Shown piece after piece: positions 50,063-58,245 of a DNA stretch of 64,000 nucleotides (positions are counted from its first letter, which is position 1; every line of letters starts with the position of its first letter). The stretch comes from Ignavibacteriales bacterium (GTDB lineage: Bacteria > Bacteroidota > Ignavibacteria > Ignavibacteriales > Melioribacteraceae). The notes beneath the pieces are model-generated. The model made no database searches and was not told where the DNA came from. It saw only the letters and a program-made list of their open reading frames with translations. The stretch is from NCBI GenBank assembly GCA_016177735.1, contig JACOUS010000021.1, positions 1 through 64,000 on the forward strand, read 5' to 3'. A program made the translations under genes and the position numbers.

Positions 50063-50937
50063 AAGTAATCAAGAATTGATTTTGGAAGAATTGACGAAGC
50101 AAGTTTATACGAAAGCTGAAGCAGATAATCCTGATACTCCAAATCAACAAGAAGTTCCGCTTGATCTACACCTTCTACTTTGCTTAAACTTTCTCTTGTA
50201 TCAACAAGCTGGTTTTCGAGCAGAGTGTTGATATCTTCGAGTTTATTAAGTTTTTCGCCGTTCACCGATTGAATTGCAATTATTTCATTGTATGCAGAAT
50301 TTAATCTGTCTTTCAATGTTTGATCGGGAGCGGTATTCGCATCGAGCGCATCAATTATATCGTTAACTGTATCGAGCAGATCGGCGTTCTCGATTTTAGT
50401 ACCGGTAACATTAATCGTGTCTTTAATATTTGGCGTCAACTGGACTTTAATTTCTCCGCCCATATCTGTAGAATTTGTTACAGCCTTTCCTGATGCATCA
50501 ATATCCCACGGTTTATTTGTAAAGTTGGTACCGCCGAAGATGTACATATCATTCTGTTTTTCGTTCAAGCTCTGCACAATTTCTTGCAAATAATTTCTAA
50601 CTGTTTCGGCAACCGTTGCAAAGTTGTTGGCATTTAACGCGTTATCAATATTCGTAATTTGGCTGATTATACCTTGGGTTTGCGACGCTACATTTTCCAA
50701 AGAATAATTAGTTGTATTCACAAAACTTTTGGCGCTGCTGATATTCTTTTGGTAATTCTCTTTTTTTACTATTTGAGAATTCAACTTAATAGCTTCGAGC
50801 GAACCGAAAAGATCATCGGTTAATTTTTCCAATTTGCTGTTGTTCGCCATCTGCGTTTGTATCTTTATTTTCCGCTCGTTGATACGGCTCTGGTTATAAA
50901 GATATTTGTCGGTCAACATGTTTTCGGTTATTCTCAT
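50059..50937 (-). CDS. flgL: Hook-filament junction protein FlgL (HAP3)
   Basis: A protein of 292 residues. N-terminal MRITENMLTDKYLYNQSRIN and a coiled-coil-like helix, then NDMYIFGGTNFTNKPWDIDA in the middle and a C-terminal VDQAELLVDLEYQDYLLQLS, the flagellin-like ends of FlgL. It joins the hook to the filament together with FlgK, encoded 2 bp upstream in transcription order. Its size is within the family range. Confidence 0.92.
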   Translation of the reverse strand: MRITENMLTDKYLYNQSRINERKIKIQTQMANNSKLEKLTDDLFGSLEAIKLNSQIVKKENYQKNISSAKSFVNTTNYSLENVASQTQGIISQITNIDNALNANNFATVAETVRNYLQEIVQSLNEKQNDMYIFGGTNFTNKPWDIDASGKAVTNSTDMGGEIKVQLTPNIKDTINVTGTKIENADLLDTVNDIIDALDANTAPDQTLKDRLNSAYNEIIAIQSVNGEKLNKLEDINTLLENQLVDTRESLSKVEGVDQAELLVDLEYQDYLLQLSYKLASSILPKSILDYL

Positions 50938-50939
50938 GA

Positions 50940-52331
50940 TTACATAATATCCATAATAGTTTGTAACATTTCATCAACCACCTGAATTAATTTGGCGGCG
51001 GCTTCATACGACCTCTGATATTTCATAATGTTTGTCATCTCTTCATCTATCGATACACCGGAATATGATGACTTCTGTGTATCCAGCTGCTGAAGAACAA
51101 GTTCGCTTGATTCAATTTTATTATCGCTGATCGTTTTCTCCATTCCGAAATTATTCAGAAAAGATGAGTACGATTCCAAAATTGTTTGTCCGTTCAGTTC
51201 GCTGAACTTTGTCCCTTCGAGAAGAGCAATTTTATTTGCAATATTTCCGTTGCCGTCGTTATTAAGCGTATCGGATGCCGCAATTTTTGAAGAATCACCG
51301 AGAACGGCACTGTTAATATTTAATTTACCGTTTGTAAAAGTATTGATAACATTTCCGCTTCCGTCCAGCTCCCCGAAAAACGGGATACCGGTTGTTGAAC
51401 CGCTCGAAGTTAAAGTGTAACCTGTCATGTGCAGTTCGTTTACTTTATCAGCAAAAGTAGCTGCCACTTTCTCAAGATCGGTTCGGTACTGCGAAATTTT
51501 ATTCGAGTAGAGATCGGTGATTGCAAAAAGTTCTCCGCTGTTTAAAACAGCTTTTGCATCCGGATCATTTTTAGAAACAAGCTGTAACTTTCCGTTAACA
51601 AGTTTCATTTCAAATTCGGTGTACACATTTTGGTCTGCACTGTGAATACCGCCGATGCTGATAACCGCCGCGCCTTTTTCATTAATCTGGACTGTTGCAT
51701 TGGCAAGTTCACTCACTTTATCAATTAACGCATCTCTATCGTCTTTCAATTCGCTTGCTTTTATTCCGGCGGCTTCCGATTCATAAATTTTTCTGTTCAG
51801 TTCGTTAATTTCTTTTAGATACGAGTTCAACTCCACTGTTTTTGAGGAAGCTTCTTGCATAAGCAATGATTCAACCGAATCAAAACCATCAAACACTTCG
51901 TCCATTCTTTCGCTTAACCGCGAAGCTTTTTCAATTATTTGTGTACGCAGCTGAGTAGAATTGGGATTTGAAGTAAGCTGGTCCCACGCGTTAAAAAATT
52001 CATTGAAGTAAGCTGAAAGCCCGCTGTCGGAAGGCTCTGCAATCACGGATTCAATCTGTGAAAGTAATTCGGATCGTTTGTTCGCATCGGAGTTCGATGA
52101 TTTGTATTTACGAATCTGCGAATCGAGAAGATCATTCCTGATGCGGAGAACATCCTGAATTTTAACACCGGTACCGATGCCGCCTTGAGTTTGCTCGGTG
52201 GCGATTACCACTCTTTGACGTGTGTAATCTGTATTCCCGGCATTGGAAATATTCTGCGAAGCAACATCAATTGCACGTTGATAAGTTGCCATCGCTCTTA
52301 CCGAAATATCAAACAGACGACCGATACCCAT
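50940..52331 (-). CDS. flgK: Hook-associated protein FlgK (HAP1)
   Basis: A protein of 463 residues. The N-terminus (LFDISVRAMATYQRAIDVAS, then NISNAGNTDYTRQRV) is the rod/hook protein signature; the C-terminus (SIDEEMTNIMKYQRSYEAAA, then KLIQVVDEMLQTIM) is the conserved terminal helix. FlgK is the first junction protein between hook and filament. flgN lies directly upstream and encodes its chaperone. Length is normal. Confidence 0.94.
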   Translation of the reverse strand: MGIGRLFDISVRAMATYQRAIDVASQNISNAGNTDYTRQRVVIATEQTQGGIGTGVKIQDVLRIRNDLLDSQIRKYKSSNSDANKRSELLSQIESVIAEPSDSGLSAYFNEFFNAWDQLTSNPNSTQLRTQIIEKASRLSERMDEVFDGFDSVESLLMQEASSKTVELNSYLKEINELNRKIYESEAAGIKASELKDDRDALIDKVSELANATVQINEKGAAVISIGGIHSADQNVYTEFEMKLVNGKLQLVSKNDPDAKAVLNSGELFAITDLYSNKISQYRTDLEKVAATFADKVNELHMTGYTLTSSGSTTGIPFFGELDGSGNVINTFTNGKLNINSAVLGDSSKIAASDTLNNDGNGNIANKIALLEGTKFSELNGQTILESYSSFLNNFGMEKTISDNKIESSELVLQQLDTQKSSYSGVSIDEEMTNIMKYQRSYEAAAKLIQVVDEMLQTIMDIM

Positions 52332-52332
52332 T

Positions 52333-52782
52333 TTACACCTTTCTATTTACGAGCTGTTTGCCTTGCCCGAATGCAATCAGTAAACTTTCTTTTATCAGAT
52401 TTCTCGATATCTCCGTCAAAAGGGCGAGATGAGAATTTAACTGTACTATTCTTGCCGCTTTTTCTCTTATCGATTTGCGTACACTTTTTATTTTTTCCAT
52501 CGGATCTTTCGGCAGATTATTCATCTTGTTGATAAATTCTTCGAGCGAAGAATCTTTGAGCGAAACGGAATTTTCAGCGGCAATTTCGCTTATAAAAGTT
52601 TTCCGTTTTTTCTCTTCATTCTGAATCACAGCCAATACGCGCTCTTCGTCTTTTAATAACTCATCGAGCTGCGCTGTGTTATTGGAAATAATCGCGTTTT
52701 TTTTGTTGTTCAGAATTTTTATCAGCTTATCAAAATTATTTTCTTGATTGCCCAAAGACAGAATTAGTTCGTTTGTTTTCAT
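52333..52782 (-). CDS. flgN: FlgN-like flagellar export chaperone
   Basis: A protein of 149 residues, all helical: ELILSLGNQENNFDKLIKIL, LDELLKDEERVLAVIQNEEK and LNSHLALLTEISRNLIKESL. Shape, size and position just before flgK match FlgN, which delivers FlgK and FlgL to the export gate. It overlaps the flgJ-like gene by four bases. The family is defined mainly by profile, so by eye the call relies on context. Confidence 0.75.
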   Translation of the reverse strand: MKTNELILSLGNQENNFDKLIKILNNKKNAIISNNTAQLDELLKDEERVLAVIQNEEKKRKTFISEIAAENSVSLKDSSLEEFINKMNNLPKDPMEKIKSVRKSIREKAARIVQLNSHLALLTEISRNLIKESLLIAFGQGKQLVNRKV

Positions 52783-53651
52783 AAATCGTTCTCACTGAAA
52801 TGATTTAAATAACCCAAAACTTTTGTTATATAATTTTTGGTTTCATTAAAAGGCGGAACACCGTTATATTTTTCGACATTTTGCGGACCGGCATTATAAG
52901 CAGCCAGAGCAAGCTTCAGGTCACCATTATATTGTCGAAGCATATTGGCAAAATATTTAGTACCGCCGTAGATATTTTGCGCCGGATCAAATGAGTTCCG
53001 CACGCCCATATCGGCTGCCGTAGAATCCAATAATTGCATCAAACCTTTCGCTTTTGCGCCCGAAACAGCTTTATGATTTGCCGCCGATTCTGCCATAATT
53101 ATTGATTTGATTACGTTCTTATCAATACCGAATTCTTGCGAAGCTTTTTCGATCAACTCGTCAAACTTTCCCAATCTCGATAACGATACGTTACTCGGCT
53201 GAAGAGCAGAAATATTTTTGCCGGCGGAATCATTTTTTATTTCAGCAGAAATATTTTTGCCGGCGGGATCATTTTTTATTTCAATGGTACTGCCGCTATT
53301 TTCTTTAACGGAAGTATCCACAGAATTAATCAAACCCGGTTCCATTTCTTCGCCGGTTACTTTTTTGTAGATCGCTTTTGCAATTCCCAAACTTTTACTC
53401 TTCGACATTTGCGAAGCAATCTTTTGTTCGAAAATTGTATCGAACATATCATTGCCGTAACCTTCTTCTCCCAGCATTCCGCCGGTAGTTTTATTCATTT
53501 CTTTTAACATCATCGCTGTTAAAAGACTTTCAAATTCTTTTGCGGCATTTGCAATTTTTGCTTTCTGCTTTGCATCGTATCTGCCGTTTGCAGAAGTAAT
53601 TCCTTGCAAATGTTTTTCTGTATTAATTGTTTTTAGTTTCAGCTCTTCCAT
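52779..53651 (-). CDS. flgJ: FlgJ-type rod-binding protein fused to a lytic transglycosylase domain
   Basis: A protein of 290 residues. N-terminal rod-binding domain (about 25-105; KEFESLLTAMMLKEMNKTTG, YGNDMFDTIFEQKIASQM), a linker with a 13-residue unit repeated in tandem (about 123-149), then an SLT domain (about 170-285; IKSIIMAESAANHKAVSGAK, KGLMQLLDSTAADMG, LALAAYNAGPQNVEKY) with catalytic E in AES. It would open the peptidoglycan for the rod. Classic enterobacterial FlgJ carries a glucosaminidase instead; the SLT fusion occurs in other phyla. The linker repeat reflects a 39-bp DNA duplication. Confidence 0.9.
   Translation of the reverse strand: MEELKLKTINTEKHLQGITSANGRYDAKQKAKIANAAKEFESLLTAMMLKEMNKTTGGMLGEEGYGNDMFDTIFEQKIASQMSKSKSLGIAKAIYKKVTGEEMEPGLINSVDTSVKENSGSTIEIKNDPAGKNISAEIKNDSAGKNISALQPSNVSLSRLGKFDELIEKASQEFGIDKNVIKSIIMAESAANHKAVSGAKAKGLMQLLDSTAADMGVRNSFDPAQNIYGGTKYFANMLRQYNGDLKLALAAYNAGPQNVEKYNGVPPFNETKNYITKVLGYLNHFSENDL
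53206..53283. repeat. 39-bp tandem duplication inside flgJ
   Basis: Copies at 53206-53244 and 53245-53283 differ at one base and encode EIKND(S/P)AGKNISA units in the inter-domain linker. The frame is kept. Confidence 0.9.
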
Positions 53652-53666
53652 TTTTCGACAAACTCG

Positions 53667-53747
53667 AAATGACTATTTCAATTTTTCGTTGAACAATAAA
53701 TGACCACAAATGACAATCAATGACCATTCATGACTATAAATGACTCT
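53667..53747. repeat. Decamer repeat around an ATGAC core
   Basis: From 53698, five consecutive 10-bp units share an ATGAC core (AAATGACCAC, AAATGACAAT, CAATGACCAT, TCATGACTAT, AAATGACTCT), with one more GAAATGAC about 30 bp upstream. They lie in the 116-bp gap between flgI and flgJ. Confidence 0.75.
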
Positions 53748-53767
53748 TCCCATTTCCCATTTTCATT

Positions 53768-54865
53768 CTACATGATAACCAATTCAGCAATCAACGCACC
53801 GGCTTCCTTCAAAGCTTGAAAGATTGCAATAATATCTCTCGGAGAAACTTTTAATGAATTGAGTGCTGCCGCAACTTCCTGAACATTACTTGCGCCTTGA
53901 ATTGCAACAGTATTTGTTGAATCTTGCGAAACAGACGGAACAAGATTATTAAACACAGTTGTGTTGCCGCGCGAAAATGGATTCGGTTGGGAAATAATCG
54001 GGTACGAACGGATTTGTATGTTCAATCCTCCGTGCGTAATGCTGACCGGCTGTATCTTCACATTGCTTCCGGCAACAACTGTCCCGGTTCTTTCATTCAA
54101 AACAACTTTTGCGATATCGTCAACTTGCACTTGTAAATTTTCGAGCACGGCAAGAAACGCAATCAAGTTATTTTGTTTATCGGATGGAACTGCAACTCTA
54201 ATTTCTGCGGCATCGACTGCTTTTGCCGCTTCGCTGCCAATCTGTGTGTTGATTGCATTAGTAATATTATTGGATGTTGTTATATCCGGCTCTCTCAAAT
54301 AAATAATTACCTCTTGCGATAAATTTGCCGGAATACCAATTGCTTCTCTAAGTGTTCCGCCGCGCGGAATTCTTCCGGCGAGCGAATGATTTTTTGAAAC
54401 TCTATTTCCGGTTAACGTATTTACATCATATCCGCCGACAGAAATTGCACCTTGTGCAAATCCGTAAACTTGTCCGTTAATTCCCGAAAGCGGAGACATC
54501 AACAAAGTTCCTCCTTGCAGACTTGCTGCATCCCCGAGCGAAGAAACTGTAACATCGAATTCTGCACCGGGTTTTAAATTCGTGCTTAATTCTGCAGTTA
54601 TAATTACGGCTGCAACGTTTCTCGTTTTTAAATCTTCTTGCGGCACTGTGATGCCGAATCTTTTGAGCATACTTGTAACAGATTGAATTGTGAATGCGGA
54701 ACGGTAGCTGTCTCCGCTTCCGGCAAGACCAACAACCAATCCGTAACCAATAATTTGTTCCGAACCGTAGCCGCTGATGTACGCAACGTCTTTAATCCGC
54801 TGTGCGTTAATTCCGCTGAATGAAACTGCTGCAAGTATCAAAAAAATTATGGATTTCTTTTTCAT
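53768..54865 (-). CDS. flgI: Flagellar P-ring protein FlgI
   Basis: A protein of 365 residues with signal peptide (1-21, cleavage after INA). The mature part has RIKDVAYISGYGSEQIIGYG, LVVGLAGSGDS, MSPLSGINGQVYGFAQGAIS and a C-terminal SPRDIIAIFQALKEAGALIA. FlgI forms the periplasmic ring around the rod in diderm bacteria, in line with an outer membrane. It is 7 bp after flgH. The next gene is separated by an unusually long gap with decamer repeats. Confidence 0.95.
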   Translation of the reverse strand: MKKKSIIFLILAAVSFSGINAQRIKDVAYISGYGSEQIIGYGLVVGLAGSGDSYRSAFTIQSVTSMLKRFGITVPQEDLKTRNVAAVIITAELSTNLKPGAEFDVTVSSLGDAASLQGGTLLMSPLSGINGQVYGFAQGAISVGGYDVNTLTGNRVSKNHSLAGRIPRGGTLREAIGIPANLSQEVIIYLREPDITTSNNITNAINTQIGSEAAKAVDAAEIRVAVPSDKQNNLIAFLAVLENLQVQVDDIAKVVLNERTGTVVAGSNVKIQPVSITHGGLNIQIRSYPIISQPNPFSRGNTTVFNNLVPSVSQDSTNTVAIQGASNVQEVAAALNSLKVSPRDIIAIFQALKEAGALIAELVIM

Positions 54866-54872
54866 CGCGAAC

Positions 54873-55442
54873 CTAAAATATCCAATGGAAAAATTTTGTT
54901 AACCATCCCGGTTTTTGCGAATCGTCAATCAATCCGCTTCCTTCAAAAGTTATTTCAGCATCGGAAATGTTGTAAGACAAAACAGAATTGTCCGCTGCAA
55001 TATCCGAAGGGCGGACTATCCCTTTAATATTTATCATCTGTTCTTCGCCATTGATTACAATTTTTCTATTACCTTTAATCAGCATATTTCCGTTTGCAAG
55101 TACGGAATCAACGGTAGCGCTGATTTTTGTTCTCACTATTCCGGTTGTTTTTGTTGAACCGGAACCCGTGAAAGAATTTGATGTACCCAAATCGGCATCA
55201 ACACTCGGAAGTTTTGTTTGGTCCATACTTCCGGAAAAATTCAAGCCAAGCTGACTGTTTCTTCCGGCACTTGTTTCTGCATTGTTGGATGCTTGCGAAG
55301 ATTCGATCACAATTATTGTAACTGCGTCTCCCCTTTGATTTGCTTTGTTATCCGAGAAAAGAGAGAACGCTGCATTCTTCCGCATGTCCTGAGCATACAG
55401 AGCGGAAGCAATTAAAAGTATTAGTGCAATTTTGGTTTTCAT
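54873..55442 (-). CDS. flgH: Flagellar L-ring protein FlgH
   Basis: A protein of 189 residues from the ATG at 55442; the in-frame TTG at 55454 is rejected because the signal peptide starts at MKTKIALILL. The mature part has FSLFSDNKANQRGDAVTIIV, GNMLIKGNRKIVINGEEQMI and NIKGIVRPSDIAADNSVLSY, the FlgH core. FlgH is normally a lipoprotein, but no lipobox cysteine is present (leader ends ALYAQD). It forms the outer-membrane bushing with FlgI. Confidence 0.94.
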   Translation of the reverse strand: MKTKIALILLIASALYAQDMRKNAAFSLFSDNKANQRGDAVTIIVIESSQASNNAETSAGRNSQLGLNFSGSMDQTKLPSVDADLGTSNSFTGSGSTKTTGIVRTKISATVDSVLANGNMLIKGNRKIVINGEEQMINIKGIVRPSDIAADNSVLSYNISDAEITFEGSGLIDDSQKPGWLTKFFHWIF

Positions 55443-55450
55443 ATTACTGC

Positions 55451-56095
55451 TCAATCAATTAGTACTGCGTTGTACTTATCAATTAGTTTTGCTTTGAATT
55501 TTTTTTTATCCGAAGAAACAACGCGAATGACTTCGCCGATTTTTCCTTTTTCGCGCGATGTTACTTCCAGCGAAACATCAACTCCGTTTTTGCCGGAATG
55601 GAGAATCAATCTTTCATTATGTTCAACATCCGGTGCAGCTTCAGTGTATTCTCTGATCAAAACCATTCCTACTTTTAGATTTGTTTTGCAAATCAGAGCC
55701 GCCCCCAATTCATCAAGTGGAGTTCCTTTAATATTTGCCGCGTCTTTTATTATTTCATCAAACTGAAATGACGACAACAATCCGCCTTTGCCAATCTGTT
55801 GATTTGCAACAAGCACTTTTTTGAATAACTTGACTTTCAACGTAATGAATGACAAATACGGTTTCGAATTACTATAAAAAAATTTCACCGGCACATAAGC
55901 ATAACTTTTGTTGATTCGAATTTCTCTGTTTTCGTCTATTTCAATTCCGGAAATATTTTTCGGCATCTCCGCAATTTCATATTCGTAGCTTTCGTAAGCG
56001 GCAAATTTGGAATCCAAAAACATTCTTAATTTGTTGTCAAAATCTCTGCCGCCGGCAAAAAGAATTTGAAACGCTATTAAAAGTATGCCGGGCAA
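55451..56095 (-). CDS. flgA: P-ring assembly chaperone FlgA
   Basis: A protein of 214 residues with a short signal peptide (PGILLIAFQILFAG) starting at TTG. The C-terminal SAF-like domain shows VLVANQQIGKGGLLSSFQFD, KTNLKVGMVLIREYTEAAPD and VSLEVTSREKGKIGEVIRVV, the FlgA pattern. FlgA helps FlgI ring assembly in the periplasm. It follows flgG by 4 bp and precedes flgH. The TTG start has no in-frame ATG alternative upstream. Confidence 0.85.
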   Translation of the reverse strand: MPGILLIAFQILFAGGRDFDNKLRMFLDSKFAAYESYEYEIAEMPKNISGIEIDENREIRINKSYAYVPVKFFYSNSKPYLSFITLKVKLFKKVLVANQQIGKGGLLSSFQFDEIIKDAANIKGTPLDELGAALICKTNLKVGMVLIREYTEAAPDVEHNERLILHSGKNGVDVSLEVTSREKGKIGEVIRVVSSDKKKFKAKLIDKYNAVLID

Positions 56096-56099
56096 CTCA

Positions 56100-56900
56100 C
56101 TATCCTCGTTTCAGATTGTTTGTCATAGTCATCATATCTTCTACTGTTTTCACAGTCTTAGAATTAATTTCGTAAGCGCGCTGCGCCGCAATCATTGCAA
56201 TCATTTCTTCAACAATATCAACGTTGGATGATTCGAGATAACCTTGATTAATTTCGCCGAAACCGTCACTGCCCGGCGTGCCTAGTATCGACTGCCCGGA
56301 AGCTTGTGTTTCGCCGTACAAATTATCTCCAAGCGCAAGCAGTCCGCCGTTATTCATAAAACGTGCAAGCTCAATATTGCCCAGTGTTACAGTACTGCCG
56401 TCAAGCTGCGATGCTTCAACCGTTCCGTCTTTGCTGACTACAAGTGCGGTTATGTCCGTTGTCAATGTAAATCCCGGTTCAAGAGTGTAGCCGCTTGCCG
56501 TTACGATTTTCCCTTCTGAATTTACTTTGAAAGAACCGTCGCGCGTGTATGCATAAGTTCCGTCATTCTTTCTTAATTGGAAAAATCCTTCCCCCTGAAT
56601 TGCAAGATCGAATTGGTTATTAGTCGGAGTTATATCGCCTTGCTTAAATATTTTTTGTGTTGATGACGGTTTAACGCCGTTACCAACTTGTATTTTGTTC
56701 GTCGCGTTATCCTGAAGACCGGGTGTGGAAGTAGATAACGGATTTATGTTGACTTCCTGGTACATCAAATCCTGAAAATCAGCTTTATTCTTTTTGAAAG
56801 CAGTTGTACTGATGTTAGCTATATTGTTCGAAATAACCTCAATGTTAATCTGCTGTGCGTACATACCGGAAGCCGCCGTTCGCAGTGCTCTTGTTGGCAT
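56100..56900 (-). CDS. flgG: Flagellar distal rod protein FlgG
   Basis: A protein of 266 residues: N-terminal RALRTAASGMYAQQINIEVI, then NNIANISTTAFKKNKADFQD, the central YTRDGSFKVNSEGKIVTASG and a C-terminal NVDIVEEMIAMIAAQRAYEI. These are the hallmarks of FlgG. It forms the distal rod through the P and L rings. It comes 12 bp after flgF. Length is standard. Confidence 0.95.
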   Translation of the reverse strand: MPTRALRTAASGMYAQQINIEVISNNIANISTTAFKKNKADFQDLMYQEVNINPLSTSTPGLQDNATNKIQVGNGVKPSSTQKIFKQGDITPTNNQFDLAIQGEGFFQLRKNDGTYAYTRDGSFKVNSEGKIVTASGYTLEPGFTLTTDITALVVSKDGTVEASQLDGSTVTLGNIELARFMNNGGLLALGDNLYGETQASGQSILGTPGSDGFGEINQGYLESSNVDIVEEMIAMIAAQRAYEINSKTVKTVEDMMTMTNNLKRG

Positions 56901-56912
56901 ATATTACCTCAG

Positions 56913-57623
56913 TTATATTCTTCCAATTTGGTTTGCATGGTCTAACGATTGATCCAATGCATTAATAATTTTTTGCGAAGTCTCGTAAGCCTTGTTCAAC
57001 TGTATCATCGATTCCATTTCGACAATCGGGTTCGTGTTCGATTGCTCAAGATATCCTTGCGATACTTTATATTCACTTTCGGGCGCGGCAGAAAATGGTT
57101 CGTCATTGATTACAAAATTTGACCCGCCGCTTCTTTCAAGTTCTTCGGGGTTATCAACTTTAACAACAAGCAAAGTATCGAGTGTTTGATCGCCGACCTT
57201 AATCTCACCGGTGCTCGATATCAGAATTATGGAATTTTTCTGCGAGAGTGTATCTTCCATATTAATTACGCCTTTTCTGCCGAGAACTTTTTTACCATTG
57301 GCATCTGTTAAAAATCCTTCATCGGAAATTTTGAAACGACCGTCACGGGTGATCTCAATTTTCCCATCTTCGTTCTTGAGTGCAAAAAACCCGTCGCCGT
57401 AAATTGCGGCATCAAGCGGATTGGATGTGAGAAAACTTTCGCCTTGCTGCTGGCTTGTAAACTTTTTTATTTCAGTCTGCCCGAATTCATCGATGTATTC
57501 CGAGAAAGGAATTTCTCGTTTGTAACCGGTGGTGTTGATGTTTGCCAGATTGTTCGCGATTACATCGATGTTTTTTGTTCTGTGTTCCAAACTTCGGGCA
57601 ACGGTATAAATTCCTTTAATCAT
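56913..57623 (-). CDS. flgF: Flagellar proximal rod protein FlgF
   Basis: A protein of 236 residues: MIKGIYTVARSLEHRTKNID, NNLANINTTGYKREIPFSEY, ITRDGRFKISDEGFLTDANG and MESMIQLNKAYETSQKIINA. It shares the rod-protein ends with FlgG but is shorter, as FlgF is. Rod proteins FlgB, FlgC and FliE are not in the window. It starts just downstream of a small membrane-protein gene. Confidence 0.92.
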   Translation of the reverse strand: MIKGIYTVARSLEHRTKNIDVIANNLANINTTGYKREIPFSEYIDEFGQTEIKKFTSQQQGESFLTSNPLDAAIYGDGFFALKNEDGKIEITRDGRFKISDEGFLTDANGKKVLGRKGVINMEDTLSQKNSIILISSTGEIKVGDQTLDTLLVVKVDNPEELERSGGSNFVINDEPFSAAPESEYKVSQGYLEQSNTNPIVEMESMIQLNKAYETSQKIINALDQSLDHANQIGRI

Positions 57624-57636
57624 ATCAGCCTCGCTT

Positions 57637-58245
57637 TTACATTTTTCCGTATTCGAGATATTTCAATCTTGCCGCAAGAATTAATTCGCCTTGAGTAACA
57701 TTCATATTTCGAGCGGTCTTCGATATACTTTTATCACTTATCTTATTGAGTACCGGATTTTGAGCAAGCGACTTTCTCGTTTTAGTTTGCTTCTTATTTT
57801 CTCTCGAGATTAATCTTTCTTCACGAATCATCGTTATCTTTTTTTTCAGTTCATCTTTAATTCTCTTCTTGAAGAATAATGCAATCCTTCTGTACGTAAG
57901 CGCCCCGATTATAATTGCCGATAAAACAAGAAAAACTATATACGAGGTCGGAAACCTTGACAAAAATTTCAGATATGGTCTGCCGTTCTCTTTTTGTACC
58001 GTTTTAATTTGCGAAGGAGTAACAGTTGTTTGTTTTTCTTTCAGAGTGGAATTAACCGGCGATGCCGGTTCTGCCGTTAAAGCTTTTTGTCTTGCACTTT
58101 TTATTTGCTGTTTAACAAGATCGCTAATGTTAATTGTATCAATGGGAATAAAATTACTTTTGCTGATAGCGCTGTCAACATTAACTTGAGCGCCCGTCAC
58201 CGAACAGAATATGGCAAGAAACATTATTGCAATTATTTTCTTCAT
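57637..58245 (-). CDS. Membrane protein of unknown function in flagellar operon
   Basis: A protein of 202 residues with a signal peptide (1-19), an unstructured Ser/Thr/Pro-rich stretch, one membrane helix (about 112-132) and a basic cytoplasmic tail. The end, SISKTARNMNVTQGELILAA, resembles the short helix-turn-helix-like motif at the end of Gram-positive flagellar DUF6115-type proteins, and the single helix with basic tail recalls FliO. Neither is certain. It overlaps the upstream kinase-like gene by four bases. Confidence 0.6.
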   Translation of the reverse strand: MKKIIAIMFLAIFCSVTGAQVNVDSAISKSNFIPIDTINISDLVKQQIKSARQKALTAEPASPVNSTLKEKQTTVTPSQIKTVQKENGRPYLKFLSRFPTSYIVFLVLSAIIIGALTYRRIALFFKKRIKDELKKKITMIREERLISRENKKQTKTRKSLAQNPVLNKISDKSISKTARNMNVTQGELILAARLKYLEYGKM

